Below are positions 7,847 to 17,198 of a DNA stretch of 64,000 bases, piece after piece; within the stretch, counting starts at the first letter, position 1; the number at the start of each line of letters is the position of its first letter. Both the position numbers and the translations under genes were made by a program. This DNA is from Virgibacillus_F flavescens (GTDB lineage: Bacteria; Bacillota; Bacilli; Bacillales; Amphibacillaceae): contig NZ_CP192260.1 of the NCBI RefSeq assembly GCF_050574275.1, positions 124,001-188,000 of the forward strand. The letters run 5' to 3'. The notes beneath the pieces are model-generated. The model did not search any database and had not been told where the DNA came from. It saw only the letters and a list, made by a program, of their open reading frames with translations.

Positions 7847-9229
7847 ATGAGAAAGATCGGGTCAATTTTATTAACGTTGTGTTTATTTGTTGGGTTATGT
7901 CCAAATGTTTCATCAGCTGCACAGAATCCAAATTTCGACCAGAAATTGAAAACATATGTTACCGAGATTAGTAAGATCAGAGGGTTCGACGTTTCCCAGG
8001 AAGATATTGAATTCGCCCTTTATTTTTATGATAAAAATTTAGAGGATTTTACATCTTTTGAGGAAGTTCGCGCTCTATTAGGGGATCCAATTAAAGCAGA
8101 CCTAAGCAATTTGAATACAATTTATGAGATCCATGGCCTTGATCAGAAAAGTCTGTTCCAATTACTTGAGGAATATGGTGATGATGTCAGCTACTACATC
8201 TTTGTTAATGAGTTAAAGGATTCAGTTGCGTACTACATTGATGAACAATCATTTGAACGTGATCAAAATTTTGACAAGGATCTAGTTACCTACTTAGAAG
8301 AGATTAGTAACATACGAGGATTTGACGTAACAATAGAAGATATAGAAAAATCACTTGCATTATATGAGGATAGTCTGGAGAGCTTTGAAAAAGTAAATGA
8401 GCTTCGCAGTTTTTTAGGCGATACTATTAAAGCTGATTTAAGCAATTTAGATTATTTTATGGAATATTACGAGCTCGACAAGGAAGCTTTACTGCAACTT
8501 TTGAAAGAAAATGACGATGCCATGGATAATTACATTTTTATCGATGACTTAGAACAGTCAGTTATGATGTATACGGGGAAATGGCCACTCGAAACTGATG
8601 AAGAAATGGTAATAGACCTGCTTCTACTCTTTCAAGAAGAATTTGATCTGACAGATGAAGAGCTGCAACGTCTAGATGAGCATCTTATGTCAATCGAAAA
8701 CGAACTTGCACAACCAGAAACATTGGAAAAATTAGAAAACTTAGCTTATCGAATGATGGATTTTGTAGAGTTTGAGCATACTACTGAGTTGACCGAGGAG
8801 CAAATTGCACAGCTTATTTCCATTTACCATGAATTTCTGGATATTTTTCACCTTAAAGCATCCTATAGCCTTGTAAAAGATGGCTCTGAAACACCATTGT
8901 CCATTACTGACCTATTCGGAATACAAGAGCTTGAAAATGCAAAACTTAAAATTACGCTGTTTAATCTTGAGGGAGATTTATTAGCAGATTTGATTATAAC
9001 GGGGGCGATGGTCGATTCAGAAACAATCAATGTAGTAGGCGAAAAGGTTAATGAAGCCGCTAAATCTGTAACTGAATACGAAAAACCAATTTCAAAAACA
9101 GTGGAACACAAAACAATCAAAGGTGGCAAACTACCAAAAACAGCAACACCTTATGCTATGAATGCTTTTCTTGGTCTACTGATTATGGTATTAGGTATTT
9201 ATTTCTATCGTATAGTAAAGAAGGCATAA
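7847..9229 (+). CDS. Processed acidic surface protein with LPKTA sorting signal
   Basis: A 460-residue secreted protein. Residues 1-25 are a signal peptide, and the C-terminus has LPKTA (429-433), a hydrophobic helix and a KK tail, which is a sortase signal. The mature part is very acidic and holds two imperfect repeats of about 110 residues (both start NFDxxLxTYxxEISxIRGFDV and contain IKADLSNL). It fits the family of acidic proteins paired with class D sortases in Bacillaceae. It is expected to be anchored to the wall; its function is unknown. The sortase gene starts 4 bases after its stop. GGAGAAAAGG lies upstream of the ATG. Confidence 0.88.
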   Translation: MRKIGSILLTLCLFVGLCPNVSSAAQNPNFDQKLKTYVTEISKIRGFDVSQEDIEFALYFYDKNLEDFTSFEEVRALLGDPIKADLSNLNTIYEIHGLDQKSLFQLLEEYGDDVSYYIFVNELKDSVAYYIDEQSFERDQNFDKDLVTYLEEISNIRGFDVTIEDIEKSLALYEDSLESFEKVNELRSFLGDTIKADLSNLDYFMEYYELDKEALLQLLKENDDAMDNYIFIDDLEQSVMMYTGKWPLETDEEMVIDLLLLFQEEFDLTDEELQRLDEHLMSIENELAQPETLEKLENLAYRMMDFVEFEHTTELTEEQIAQLISIYHEFLDIFHLKASYSLVKDGSETPLSITDLFGIQELENAKLKITLFNLEGDLLADLIITGAMVDSETINVVGEKVNEAAKSVTEYEKPISKTVEHKTIKGGKLPKTATPYAMNAFLGLLIMVLGIYFYRIVKKA

Positions 9230-9233
9230 TAAT

Positions 9234-9875
9234 ATGCATAAAATTAAAGGCACACGGATCAATCGCAAAAATCGGTTGATTCTTCTTTTATTCACAGCAC
9301 TGCTTGTTTTGTTTGGCTTATGGTTTTCATCAACGAATTTAGCAAAGTTTGCTAAGGGTTATTTAATTTATCAAGTTAATTCTTCTAGAGATGAGCCAGC
9401 TGTGAAAGCTCAACCATCAAAAGCAGAAATAAAAACAGAATCTAAATCAAATCTTTCTCGTCTATATCCTACCCTTCCAAAAATTGGAGATAATATCGGA
9501 GAACTTTATATACCAAAATTAAATGCTACTCTTCCCATTTACCATGGAACAGATGAAGATGAATTGGAAAAGGGTGTTGGCCATTTTGCTGGGAGTGTAT
9601 TACCAGGTGAAGATAATAATTCAGTCCTTTCAGGTCATCGTGATACAGTTTTTAGGGAGCTTGGTAAAGTTGGGAATGGTGATATGTTAATTGTTCGAAC
9701 CTCTGCTGGTGAGTTCAAATATAAAATTCGAAATGTACGGATAGTTGATGCAGATGATCGAACAGTTATCGTTCCAAAACCTCGCGCAATTTTAACTGTA
9801 ACGACATGTTATCCTTTTCAGTTTATCGGGCCAGCACCTGAACGGTATGTTTTAGTGGCTTATCTAGTTTCCTAA
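9234..9875 (+). CDS. Class D sortase
   Basis: A 213-residue membrane sortase. A single N-terminal helix spans residues 14-32, then a linker and the catalytic barrel. The catalytic triad is visible: His135 in LSGHRD, Cys192 in TVTTCYP and Arg204 in APERYV. It cleaves a sorting signal and joins the protein to the cell wall. It is cotranscribed with its probable LPKTA substrate, the only candidate nearby. Spacing of 4 bases suggests translational coupling. Confidence 0.93.
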   Translation: MHKIKGTRINRKNRLILLLFTALLVLFGLWFSSTNLAKFAKGYLIYQVNSSRDEPAVKAQPSKAEIKTESKSNLSRLYPTLPKIGDNIGELYIPKLNATLPIYHGTDEDELEKGVGHFAGSVLPGEDNNSVLSGHRDTVFRELGKVGNGDMLIVRTSAGEFKYKIRNVRIVDADDRTVIVPKPRAILTVTTCYPFQFIGPAPERYVLVAYLVS

Positions 9876-10114
9876 TTATATGACCACATTGACCTTTTCA
9901 CAAACCTTCAGTTGCTATTTAAATAAAATGCGACATAGCTGAAAAACATGTTCGCTTCCCCGCGATCGCTGTGGATATACAATTCACTGCTGTGGTGAAC
10001 GATAGAAAAAGCAAAAGTCCGCAACAGTAAAACAACCGCTGTCACGTCTCATTTTAAATCAACTATAAAACGATTGTAAAAAAACTTTAAAATACACCTT
10101 ATATTCAACTGAAA

Positions 10115-10150
10115 ATAGAGTGCTATATCACTAACGATATAGCACTCTAT
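10115..10150. terminator. Bidirectional terminator after the sortase gene
   Basis: Fifteen-base perfect arms (ATAGAGTGCTATATC and its complement) around ACTAAC, with A-rich sequence before and TTAATTT after. It separates the sortase from the converging oxidase. The remaining spacer 9876-10114 shows no gene. Confidence 0.8.
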
Positions 10151-10212
10151 TTAATTTCTCACTATTTTTTGCAAATACTGAATTTCTCACAAAAAATTCA
10201 GGTTTATTCCTT

Positions 10213-11586
10213 TCATTCTAAAGGGAAGATCTTTCCAGGATTTAATATGTTGACAGGATCAAGTGATTTTTTGATCATCTTCATTACAGGTAGTGCATTT
10301 CCATGCTCTAAATCCTGATATTCAATTTTACCTAGTCCTACCCCATGTTCCCCTGTACATGATCCTCCACGCTTTAGTGCGTAATCCACTATAAATCTAT
10401 TATATTCCTTTGCATTTTCCATTTCAACTTGGTTATCAGTATCGATCATAAGCGTTGTGTGGTAGTTGCCATCCCCAACATGGCCAACAATTCCGCCTTT
10501 CAGATCGTACTTCTTCAAAGCTGCCCTGGCAGATTCAATCCCGCCTGCTAGTTCGGAAAGCGGCAGACATACGTCGGTTGTCATCAGCTGTCTTCCTGGA
10601 AAACCATGCTTAAATGCATAGGCAGCATTATGTCGTGCATCCCACAGCTTATTGCGTCCCTGTGTGTCTTTTTCGAAATCAAAGGCATGTACACCAACAT
10701 CTGCTAGTATTTCTTTTGTGAATTCTACGTCCTGCATTAATCCAGATTCATTACCATGAAATTCAATAAACAATGTTGGTATTTCTTTATAGTTGGTATC
10801 ACTAAACGTATTAACCTGTTTCATAGAGAATTCGTCAACCAGTTCAATTCTGGCAACTTGAATTCCAGCAGCGAGAATACTGCCTACTGCCTCTATCGCT
10901 TTATCAACTGAATGAAAAGAAGCCCGGCCAGCCATGATCATTTCAGGAATACCATAAACGCGTAACGTCAATTCTGTAAAACAACCTAGCGTCCCTTCTG
11001 ATCCAGTAAACAAGCCATTCAGGTTATAGCCTGAAGACGACTTCGCAGCTCTCGTTCCCGTATGCATGATTGTCCCGTCGGCCAATACGACTTCCAGATC
11101 GCGTACCTGATCACGCATAATTCCATATTTTACTGCGGTAGTTCCACTCGCATTTGTTGCAACCATTCCGCCGAGTGTTGCCTCAGCCCCGGGGTCTACC
11201 GTAAAGAAAAGTCCATGCTTTTTCAGTTCCTGGTTTAATTTCACATGGGTAACTCCAGGCTGAACCCTTACCAGAAAGTCTTCGGGTAATACTTCAATAA
11301 TCGTATCCATTAATGAAAAATCGAGCGAAATTCCACCATTTTGCGGAATAACATGACCTTCTAGACTAGTTCCGAGTCCAAACGGTACAATCGGAACATG
11401 ATTGGCGCTTGCTAGTTTCATAACCTCACTAACTTCATCCGCGTTAATTGGGTATACTACGGCATCAGGCAATTTAGGCGTATGATACGACTCATCTTTA
11501 CTGTGTTGTTCCCTCAGCACTGTATTTGTAGAGATCCGCTCTTTCGGTAAAAACGATTCTAATTCATGAATAATATCCATTTTCAC
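10213..11586 (-). CDS. FAD-linked oxidase (glycolate oxidase/D-lactate dehydrogenase type)
   Basis: A 457-residue flavoprotein of the GlcD/D-lactate dehydrogenase family. The FAD_binding_4 (PCMH) domain occupies about residues 35-215 (VPFGLGTSLEGH, VDPGAEATLGGMVATNASGT, SGYNLNGLFTGSEGTLG). The FAD-oxidase C domain follows, with the conserved HVGDGNYH and TGEHGVG metal/substrate motifs. It should oxidise a 2-hydroxy acid to the 2-keto acid; the true substrate is open. The frame starts at a GTG; an ATG two codons later is equally possible. AGGAAAGG lies 6 bases before the GTG. The 3' end exists a second time at 7428-7737. Confidence 0.92.
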   Translation of the reverse strand: MKMDIIHELESFLPKERISTNTVLREQHSKDESYHTPKLPDAVVYPINADEVSEVMKLASANHVPIVPFGLGTSLEGHVIPQNGGISLDFSLMDTIIEVLPEDFLVRVQPGVTHVKLNQELKKHGLFFTVDPGAEATLGGMVATNASGTTAVKYGIMRDQVRDLEVVLADGTIMHTGTRAAKSSSGYNLNGLFTGSEGTLGCFTELTLRVYGIPEMIMAGRASFHSVDKAIEAVGSILAAGIQVARIELVDEFSMKQVNTFSDTNYKEIPTLFIEFHGNESGLMQDVEFTKEILADVGVHAFDFEKDTQGRNKLWDARHNAAYAFKHGFPGRQLMTTDVCLPLSELAGGIESARAALKKYDLKGGIVGHVGDGNYHTTLMIDTDNQVEMENAKEYNRFIVDYALKRGGSCTGEHGVGLGKIEYQDLEHGNALPVMKMIKKSLDPVNILNPGKIFPLE

Positions 11587-11773
11587 ACCTATCCTTTCCT
11601 AAAACTCTCTCTTTGTAAATTTCGATACAACAATTCAAATACCTTTTTCTATTAAGTGATTACAAGGTCCTTAAGTAAAAACTACCATTTTTTCACCTAT
11701 TTCCTTTAAATGTTAAGCGATTATGAATTTACTTCCTACGTATCTACTAGAAACCAATCATGCAACTTTCAGA

Positions 11774-11808
11774 TTTACATTACCTTTATAAATTTTACAA
11801 AATTGACA
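11774..11808 (+). promoter_or_regulatory. Possible PhoP box cluster upstream of alkaline phosphatase
   Basis: TTTACA, TTTATA, TTTACA and TTGACA start at 11774, 11785, 11794 and 11803, roughly every 9-11 bases. Bacillus PhoP binds TT(A/T)ACA-like repeats about 11 bases apart upstream of phosphatase genes. The spacing is not perfect, and no strong -10 is evident, which fits an activator-dependent promoter. The call is tentative. Confidence 0.4.
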
Positions 11809-11889
11809 ACCATTCTACTATTTTTTTAACTTAGTTTTTATTCTACCATGTTAAGTGTAGAGAAAATACAAATTCCAAGGAGGAAGATC

Positions 11890-13248
11890 ATGCGAAAAAA
11901 GGTTTGGATTATCGCAACAGTTTGTTTGCTAGTTTTAGGAAGTGTTATTGGAATGAACAGCACAAATACGAGTGCTGACAATGGGAAGAATAAACATAAA
12001 TCCAGTAACAACGGAAAGGCAAAAAACGTAATTGTAATGATTGGCGATGGTATGGGACCAGCATATACCACTGCTTATCGCTATATGCAGGATAATCCGG
12101 AAACACCAGTAATGGATAAAACGATCTTTGACAAGCATCTTGTTGGTATGGCAAGTACTTATCCTGAAGATACCGAGGAAAATGTAACAGATTCTGCTGC
12201 AGCGGCTACTTCTATGGCAGCTGGTATTAAAACATATAACGGTGCAATTGCAGTTGATAACGATAAAAAACCAGTTGGAACTGTTCTTGAGGCTGCCAAG
12301 CAAAAAGGTATGGCTACTGGGTTAGTGGCAACTTCTCAAGTAAATCATGCAACACCAGCGGCATTTGGTGCACATGATGTATCCCGCAATAACTACAATA
12401 ATATTGCTGACGATTATTTTGACGATAAGATAAATGGCAAACACAAAGTAGACCTTATTCTTGGCGGAGGAACATCCTACTTTGACCGGCAAGACCGCAA
12501 CCTGATAAAAGATTTCAAGGAAGATGGTTTTAACTATGTAACGACGACAAAAGAATTGCAGGAAAATGAAAACGCGCAACTGTTAGGTTTGTTCGCTCCA
12601 GTAGGAATGCCAAAAGCGATAGACCGAGAAGAATCAACACCTTCTCTATCGGAAATGACATCCGAAGCATTAGAGCAATTGAGTAAGGATAAAGATGGGT
12701 TTTTCCTCATGGTGGAAGGAAGCCAAATTGACTGGGCAGGTCACGCTAACGACTCTGTTGGTGCAATGAGTGAAATGGATGACTTCGCAAAAGCATTTGA
12801 AAAAGTAGTGGAATTTGCTAAGAAAAATGGACATACACAAGTTGTAGTAACAGCAGATCATTCAACCGGCGGATTCTCTGTAGGACGTGATGGGAATTAC
12901 AACTTTAACCCTGAACTAATCAAAGCTGCAAAGCGCACACCTGAATTCATGGCACAGGAAATTGCTGATGGAAAAGCTGTTGAAGACGTTTTAAGTAAAT
13001 ATGTAACATTTGATTTTACGGACGCAGAAATGTCTTCAATCAAAGAAGCAGCTAGTAAAGATGATTTTGATAAACTGTACAGTACGATTGCAGAAGTATT
13101 CAATGACCGTGCTGGAGTTGGCTTCACAACTAGCGGACATACAGGAGTTGACGTTCCAGTTTATGCTTATGGACCTAAGAGCGAAGTGTTTAGTGGTTTC
13201 ATCGATAATACTGATATAGCTGGAGAAGTGTTTGAGTTTTTACAATAA
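11890..13248 (+). CDS. Alkaline phosphatase, secreted
   Basis: A 452-residue PhoA-family alkaline phosphatase. The first 30 residues are a signal peptide (RKK, then a hydrophobic core). The nucleophile is Ser102 in TDSAAAATSMAAG, and metal-binding motifs are MIGDGMGP (Asp53), SQIDWAGH, TADHSTGG and SGHTG. It releases phosphate from organic esters outside the membrane. A longer frame begins at 11848, but the ATG at 11890 follows AAGGAGGAAGATC and starts the signal peptide. Phosphate-starvation control is likely for the family; see the upstream repeats. Confidence 0.95.
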   Translation: MRKKVWIIATVCLLVLGSVIGMNSTNTSADNGKNKHKSSNNGKAKNVIVMIGDGMGPAYTTAYRYMQDNPETPVMDKTIFDKHLVGMASTYPEDTEENVTDSAAAATSMAAGIKTYNGAIAVDNDKKPVGTVLEAAKQKGMATGLVATSQVNHATPAAFGAHDVSRNNYNNIADDYFDDKINGKHKVDLILGGGTSYFDRQDRNLIKDFKEDGFNYVTTTKELQENENAQLLGLFAPVGMPKAIDREESTPSLSEMTSEALEQLSKDKDGFFLMVEGSQIDWAGHANDSVGAMSEMDDFAKAFEKVVEFAKKNGHTQVVVTADHSTGGFSVGRDGNYNFNPELIKAAKRTPEFMAQEIADGKAVEDVLSKYVTFDFTDAEMSSIKEAASKDDFDKLYSTIAEVFNDRAGVGFTTSGHTGVDVPVYAYGPKSEVFSGFIDNTDIAGEVFEFLQ

Positions 13249-13260
13249 CCTTTTATAGTA

Positions 13261-13297
13261 AAACGGCAACGTAGTTTACTAGACTACGTTGCCGTTT
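13261..13297. terminator. Bidirectional terminator, alkaline phosphatase / GGDEF gene
   Basis: Arms AAACGGCAACGTAGT and ACTACGTTGCCGTTT around a 7-base loop. The stop codon of the minus-strand GGDEF gene lies inside one arm. T-rich sequence follows on the minus strand. Confidence 0.8.
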
Positions 13298-14399
13298 GCT
13301 TATGTACACTTCCTGATTCCTCATACATACATATTCTATTCCGTCCTGTGCGTTTGGCATCGTAAAGAGCCATGTCAGCATAATGAATAAGCTTGTTTAA
13401 AGATAATGGCGGGCTAACAGCCACTCCGATTGAAACGGTAATAGTAATGGTGTGTTCCCCGGCATATATTGGCGCTGCCTCAAGTGATTTTCGGAAACCT
13501 TCCAGCTTGTCAATCAACTTTTCTTCATCTGCATCACGGAAAATAATCACAAATTCCTCACCACCGTACCTGGAGGCAAAATCAAAATCTCCAATTAATA
13601 TGGAAATTTTCTTACCCATGTGTTGAAGCACTTTATCACCTGTCTCGTGACCATAGGTGTCATTAACTTGTTTAAAATGATCAATATCGATAAAAGCAAT
13701 GGCATTTGGTGAATTATTAGATTGTGGGTTATTCAAAAGATTGGTCTGGTATTGCGTTAATGCTCTTCGATTATACAGACTGGTCAATGGATCTGTTTCG
13801 GCAATGTTCCTGAGTTCCATTTGGTGTTCAAACTCATCCTTTAAATCCTTTATAATCCATACAAGCAATAAACTAAAAATGACATTAACGGGTAAAACAG
13901 AAGGGACGATCGTTAAAAAGAACCTTTCTATCGGTATAACCCCGAATATAGCAATGATGACCATGTTGATTATATTCATGGTAATAATTATTAATAGTAC
14001 CTTCGTCAACTTACTCCTATTAACCAGTAAACGATGCAGGGTAATTCCCACAGCACCCAGCAGCATCATGTTAAGCATACCTACAAATGCAGCTTCGCTA
14101 ATTCCAAATGTTAATCGCATCATCCCAATTAGAAATGCAATCATCAGTACATGAATATAGTTTTTGCAGAAAATAACGGCAATGATTATTGGAACAAAGC
14201 GAAGATCAAAAATAACAAAATTATTTAAATGTATTCCGAACAGCATGGATACCCATCCAATAAATACAGATATACCAATAAACAAACTTACCTTCATATT
14301 CTCATGTACATTTGCAATCAGTTTTTTATGAACTAAGCTAGATAGATACATAATTGATAATATGATACATGCATTGATTAAAAAATCTTCTAGCCACAT
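13284..14399 (-). CDS. Membrane diguanylate cyclase (GGDEF domain)
   Basis: A 371-residue protein. Residues 1-190 hold about six hydrophobic helices resembling the 5TM-LYT type sensor, and residues 200-360 are a GGDEF domain. The active-site loop is YGGEEF at 278-283, with the Mg-binding FIDIDHFKQVNDTYGHETGD block at about 232-251. It should make cyclic di-GMP from GTP. A clear RxxD inhibitory site is not obvious before the loop. GGAGGAAAG stands 5 bases before the ATG. The signal sensed by the membrane part is unknown. Confidence 0.93.
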   Translation of the reverse strand: MWLEDFLINACIILSIMYLSSLVHKKLIANVHENMKVSLFIGISVFIGWVSMLFGIHLNNFVIFDLRFVPIIIAVIFCKNYIHVLMIAFLIGMMRLTFGISEAAFVGMLNMMLLGAVGITLHRLLVNRSKLTKVLLIIITMNIINMVIIAIFGVIPIERFFLTIVPSVLPVNVIFSLLLVWIIKDLKDEFEHQMELRNIAETDPLTSLYNRRALTQYQTNLLNNPQSNNSPNAIAFIDIDHFKQVNDTYGHETGDKVLQHMGKKISILIGDFDFASRYGGEEFVIIFRDADEEKLIDKLEGFRKSLEAAPIYAGEHTITITVSIGVAVSPPLSLNKLIHYADMALYDAKRTGRNRICMYEESGSVHKQTAT

Positions 14400-14498
14400 A
14401 TTCTTTCCTCCGCACTATCTCAAATTGATGTAAAAGTTTTGCAACATCCTCTTATTTTTTTGTAAGGAGGAAAGAGAATCATTTGTTGTTTCGTCACC

Positions 14499-15407
14499 TT
14501 AAGTGAAAACCGGTAACGTCACAACAATCATTGAAATAAATAGGATAGCTAGATAATTCACAGAGCAGATAAACATAAGATGTGCCCATTTCAAATCGTC
14601 TTTGGCAAAAAATCCGCTTAAACTTGCAACCAGCCAACCGATATTGAGTATTGTTGCAATTACCAGAAATGCAGTACCTAATTGCGTCAGAAACAATGGC
14701 AATGGAAGTAAACAAGCAATATAAACCACCATCTGTCTCTTTGTCATGCTAAACCCATGTACAACTGGCAGCATAGCAACTTTAGCAGCACTGTATTCTT
14801 TATATTTCTTCATTGCAATCGCAAAAGTATGGGGCATCTGCCAAACAAATAACATTAGAAATAATACGATCGGCACAATATGGTACCCAGGTTCGATTGC
14901 TGTCCAGCCAATCAATGGCGTTACTGCACCAGAGACACTTCCAATCACAGTATTAAGCGTATACCTTCTTTTTGACCACATGGTATACAAAATCACATAG
15001 ATAAACCAACCAGCGAACGCATATAAAGTCGCTTCAATCGTCGTAAATATTAGCACAACAAAACCAGCGAAAGAGAGGGCTATCCCCATTCTGAACACTG
15101 TTTTAAGCGATATGGAACCAGTAACCGTTGGACGTTTCTTCGTTCTTTCCATTACTGCGTCAATATCTGCATCGTACCAATTATTAATCAGCAATGCTCC
15201 GGCCATAACCAGCGTACTGCCGATCAACGTTAACAAAAGCGTGATCCAGTGATCCCCGATAGATGCACCTGTAAAATATATAGCTAACCAAAATCCAGTG
15301 AAAACTGGGAGAACATTTAGTAGTAAAACAATTGCTTTAAATAATTCTCTCAGGTCAGTCAGCGTAATTGTTTTCTTTTCCTTTGATAGAACCGAACTTT
15401 TATTCAT
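14499..15407 (-). CDS. ctaB: Protoheme IX farnesyltransferase (heme O synthase)
   Basis: A 302-residue integral membrane prenyltransferase of the UbiA superfamily. The first aspartate motif is NNWYDADIDAVMERTKKRP, followed by nine or so hydrophobic segments and the MPHTFAIAMKKYKEYSAA loop. It adds a farnesyl group to heme B to make heme O for cytochrome oxidase. Other members of the cta cluster are not next to it, so this may be a second copy located apart from ctaCDEF. It is transcribed alone on the minus strand. Confidence 0.93.
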   Translation of the reverse strand: MNKSSVLSKEKKTITLTDLRELFKAIVLLLNVLPVFTGFWLAIYFTGASIGDHWITLLLTLIGSTLVMAGALLINNWYDADIDAVMERTKKRPTVTGSISLKTVFRMGIALSFAGFVVLIFTTIEATLYAFAGWFIYVILYTMWSKRRYTLNTVIGSVSGAVTPLIGWTAIEPGYHIVPIVLFLMLFVWQMPHTFAIAMKKYKEYSAAKVAMLPVVHGFSMTKRQMVVYIACLLPLPLFLTQLGTAFLVIATILNIGWLVASLSGFFAKDDLKWAHLMFICSVNYLAILFISMIVVTLPVFT

Positions 15408-15563
15408 TTTATATCCTCTTTCTATTACCTGTTAGTATCTAAATACGTTATTACTATCATACCATTTTCTATGGATTATAAATAAATATTATGTTTTCAG
15501 GCATCAAAAAAACTGTACGACTTGGAGATGCAGTCAAACAGCTTTTAGGAAGTCGAATCGAAT

Positions 15564-16658
15564 TTAGTTGATTTCTTTTAATTTTTCATCTAAAAGTTCG
15601 AACGTTTTCTTCACAACGCTAGTAGAAATCGTGGAATAATTATCACCGGTGCTTACCTCAAAGTTACATTTCTTTTCTTCCGTTTCCCTGAGATAACCTG
15701 TTAAACCTACTCCAGTTTCTTCATAAACAGAAATCAAGATAGTTGTAAGTTCATCCTTCGCTTTATCAATATGAACATGAAACATATTAGAAACTGGCAC
15801 TTCAGGAATTGTGGAAACCCCATGACATCGATTATAAAAAGACGCAAGCTCGACCGCTTCTTCGTAGTACTGTTTCATTTTATCTTTGCGTTGTTCAAAA
15901 TAATAATCTGCACTGACAATATAGGGGTATAGGCTAATTAAGTCACCGCCATGCCTCCGCTTCCAAACTTTTGATTTCTCTGTAAACGTTGTATCTCCAG
16001 CCAAAACTGCTCCTGCAATTCCTCCTATGCCTTTATATACAGAAACATATACACTATCAAATAATTCACAGATTTCATGGGCGGTTTTTTGATAATACGG
16101 TAGAATCTCAAGCAGTCGTGCACCATCCAAATGAAGTTTAATCCCCTTTGAACGACAGTAATCGGAAATTCCAACTAGTGTCTCAAACTGTGGTAATTGA
16201 CCTCCAATTTCACGTTGAGGCAATTCCAGCAAGAGACAAGCAATATCTTCTGTTAAATTTTGAACATCTTCGAGTTGAATTACACGGTCTTCATCTGCTA
16301 ATAGAATAGGTTGAATGTGGTGCAGCTCTTTTAACCCATCCTGTTCATGAATTTCCAGATGACACAATGGATGGTAGGCAACTTTATTCAAATCTTTGTC
16401 ATCACACCAAATTCGCAGTGCAATTTGCTGAGCCATTGTTCCACTGGGGAAAAATACTGCGGACTCTTTACCAAAGTATGCGGCCATTTTCGCTTGGTAA
16501 TCTTCAATTATCTTTCCGCTTCCATAGTTATCACTTTCCTGTTCATCATCTATATTTTTAAATGCATCTGTGAGTACCTGTATATTTCTGCTTCCGTGAC
16601 CTGCTGTCTGAACTTCAGTTTGTTTAAAGGCATCCCGCAATGATATGTTTTCGCTCAT
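15564..16658 (-). CDS. Threonine aldolase-like PLP enzyme
   Basis: A 364-residue fold-type I PLP protein of the beta-eliminating lyase/threonine aldolase family. FFPSGTMAQQIALR near residue 70, HLDGARLLE near 178 and the PLP-lysine segment SVYKGIGGIAGAVLAG are present. It probably cleaves L-threonine or L-allo-threonine to glycine and acetaldehyde. The lysine loop differs from the classical FSLSKGLG type, so another beta-hydroxy amino acid may be the substrate. The longer frame to 16703 is rejected: the ATG at 16658 follows AAAGGGGAATTAAA. Confidence 0.85.
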   Translation of the reverse strand: MSENISLRDAFKQTEVQTAGHGSRNIQVLTDAFKNIDDEQESDNYGSGKIIEDYQAKMAAYFGKESAVFFPSGTMAQQIALRIWCDDKDLNKVAYHPLCHLEIHEQDGLKELHHIQPILLADEDRVIQLEDVQNLTEDIACLLLELPQREIGGQLPQFETLVGISDYCRSKGIKLHLDGARLLEILPYYQKTAHEICELFDSVYVSVYKGIGGIAGAVLAGDTTFTEKSKVWKRRHGGDLISLYPYIVSADYYFEQRKDKMKQYYEEAVELASFYNRCHGVSTIPEVPVSNMFHVHIDKAKDELTTILISVYEETGVGLTGYLRETEEKKCNFEVSTGDNYSTISTSVVKKTFELLDEKLKEIN

Positions 16659-16919
16659 TTTAATTCCCCTTTCAAATTTGAAAAAGAGTCTTTTTATAAT
16701 CATATAGGATAGCCCAGATTATATCTATAAAATTCGGACAGAATAATTAAAATAACATAACTTTCGCACTTAGGTAATCATGATGTGTGCCATAAACTTT
16801 AGTACTTGTAGCATTTGAAGTATGATACGTGCCACGAATCAATTATTTTTTTCAGAGTTACTGTGTCGTATTAGATGTGTAATGCGAAGTAACATACAAT
16901 TTTTTACACTGTCTTTGAT

Positions 16920-17131
16920 TACTGAAAAAGTTACATGAAACACGGATTTAGTGGATCTGTGATCGCATCATCGAATTCACTTCGCTTTCCGCGGGCACGG
17001 CTTCAGTCTCCTCGAGAAAACCACTCTGCGGGGCCTTCAGACTCGTGCTGTTCCCGCAGGAGTCTCATGAATTCGATGATGCTAGGTTAAGGTGAGATAA
17101 CGTAATTTTAAAATCTATCTCTTTTTCAGTA
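16920..17131. repeat. MITE-like palindromic repeat, copy B
   Basis: Ends are TACTGAAAAAG (16920-16930) and its inverted copy CTTTTTCAGTA (17121-17131). Inner arms GCATCATCGAATTCA (16965-16979) and TGAATTCGATGATGC (17068-17082) enclose CTTTCCGCGGGCACGG and CCCGCAGGAGTC blocks. A target duplication is not evident. It lies in the 16659-17679 spacer, which is filled by three such elements and holds no gene. Confidence 0.85.
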
Positions 17132-17198
17132 GACTAAGTAGCGAATTTGATTGTGCGCTATACAATTTAATATCATCTATATCCCGTCAAAAGATTTT

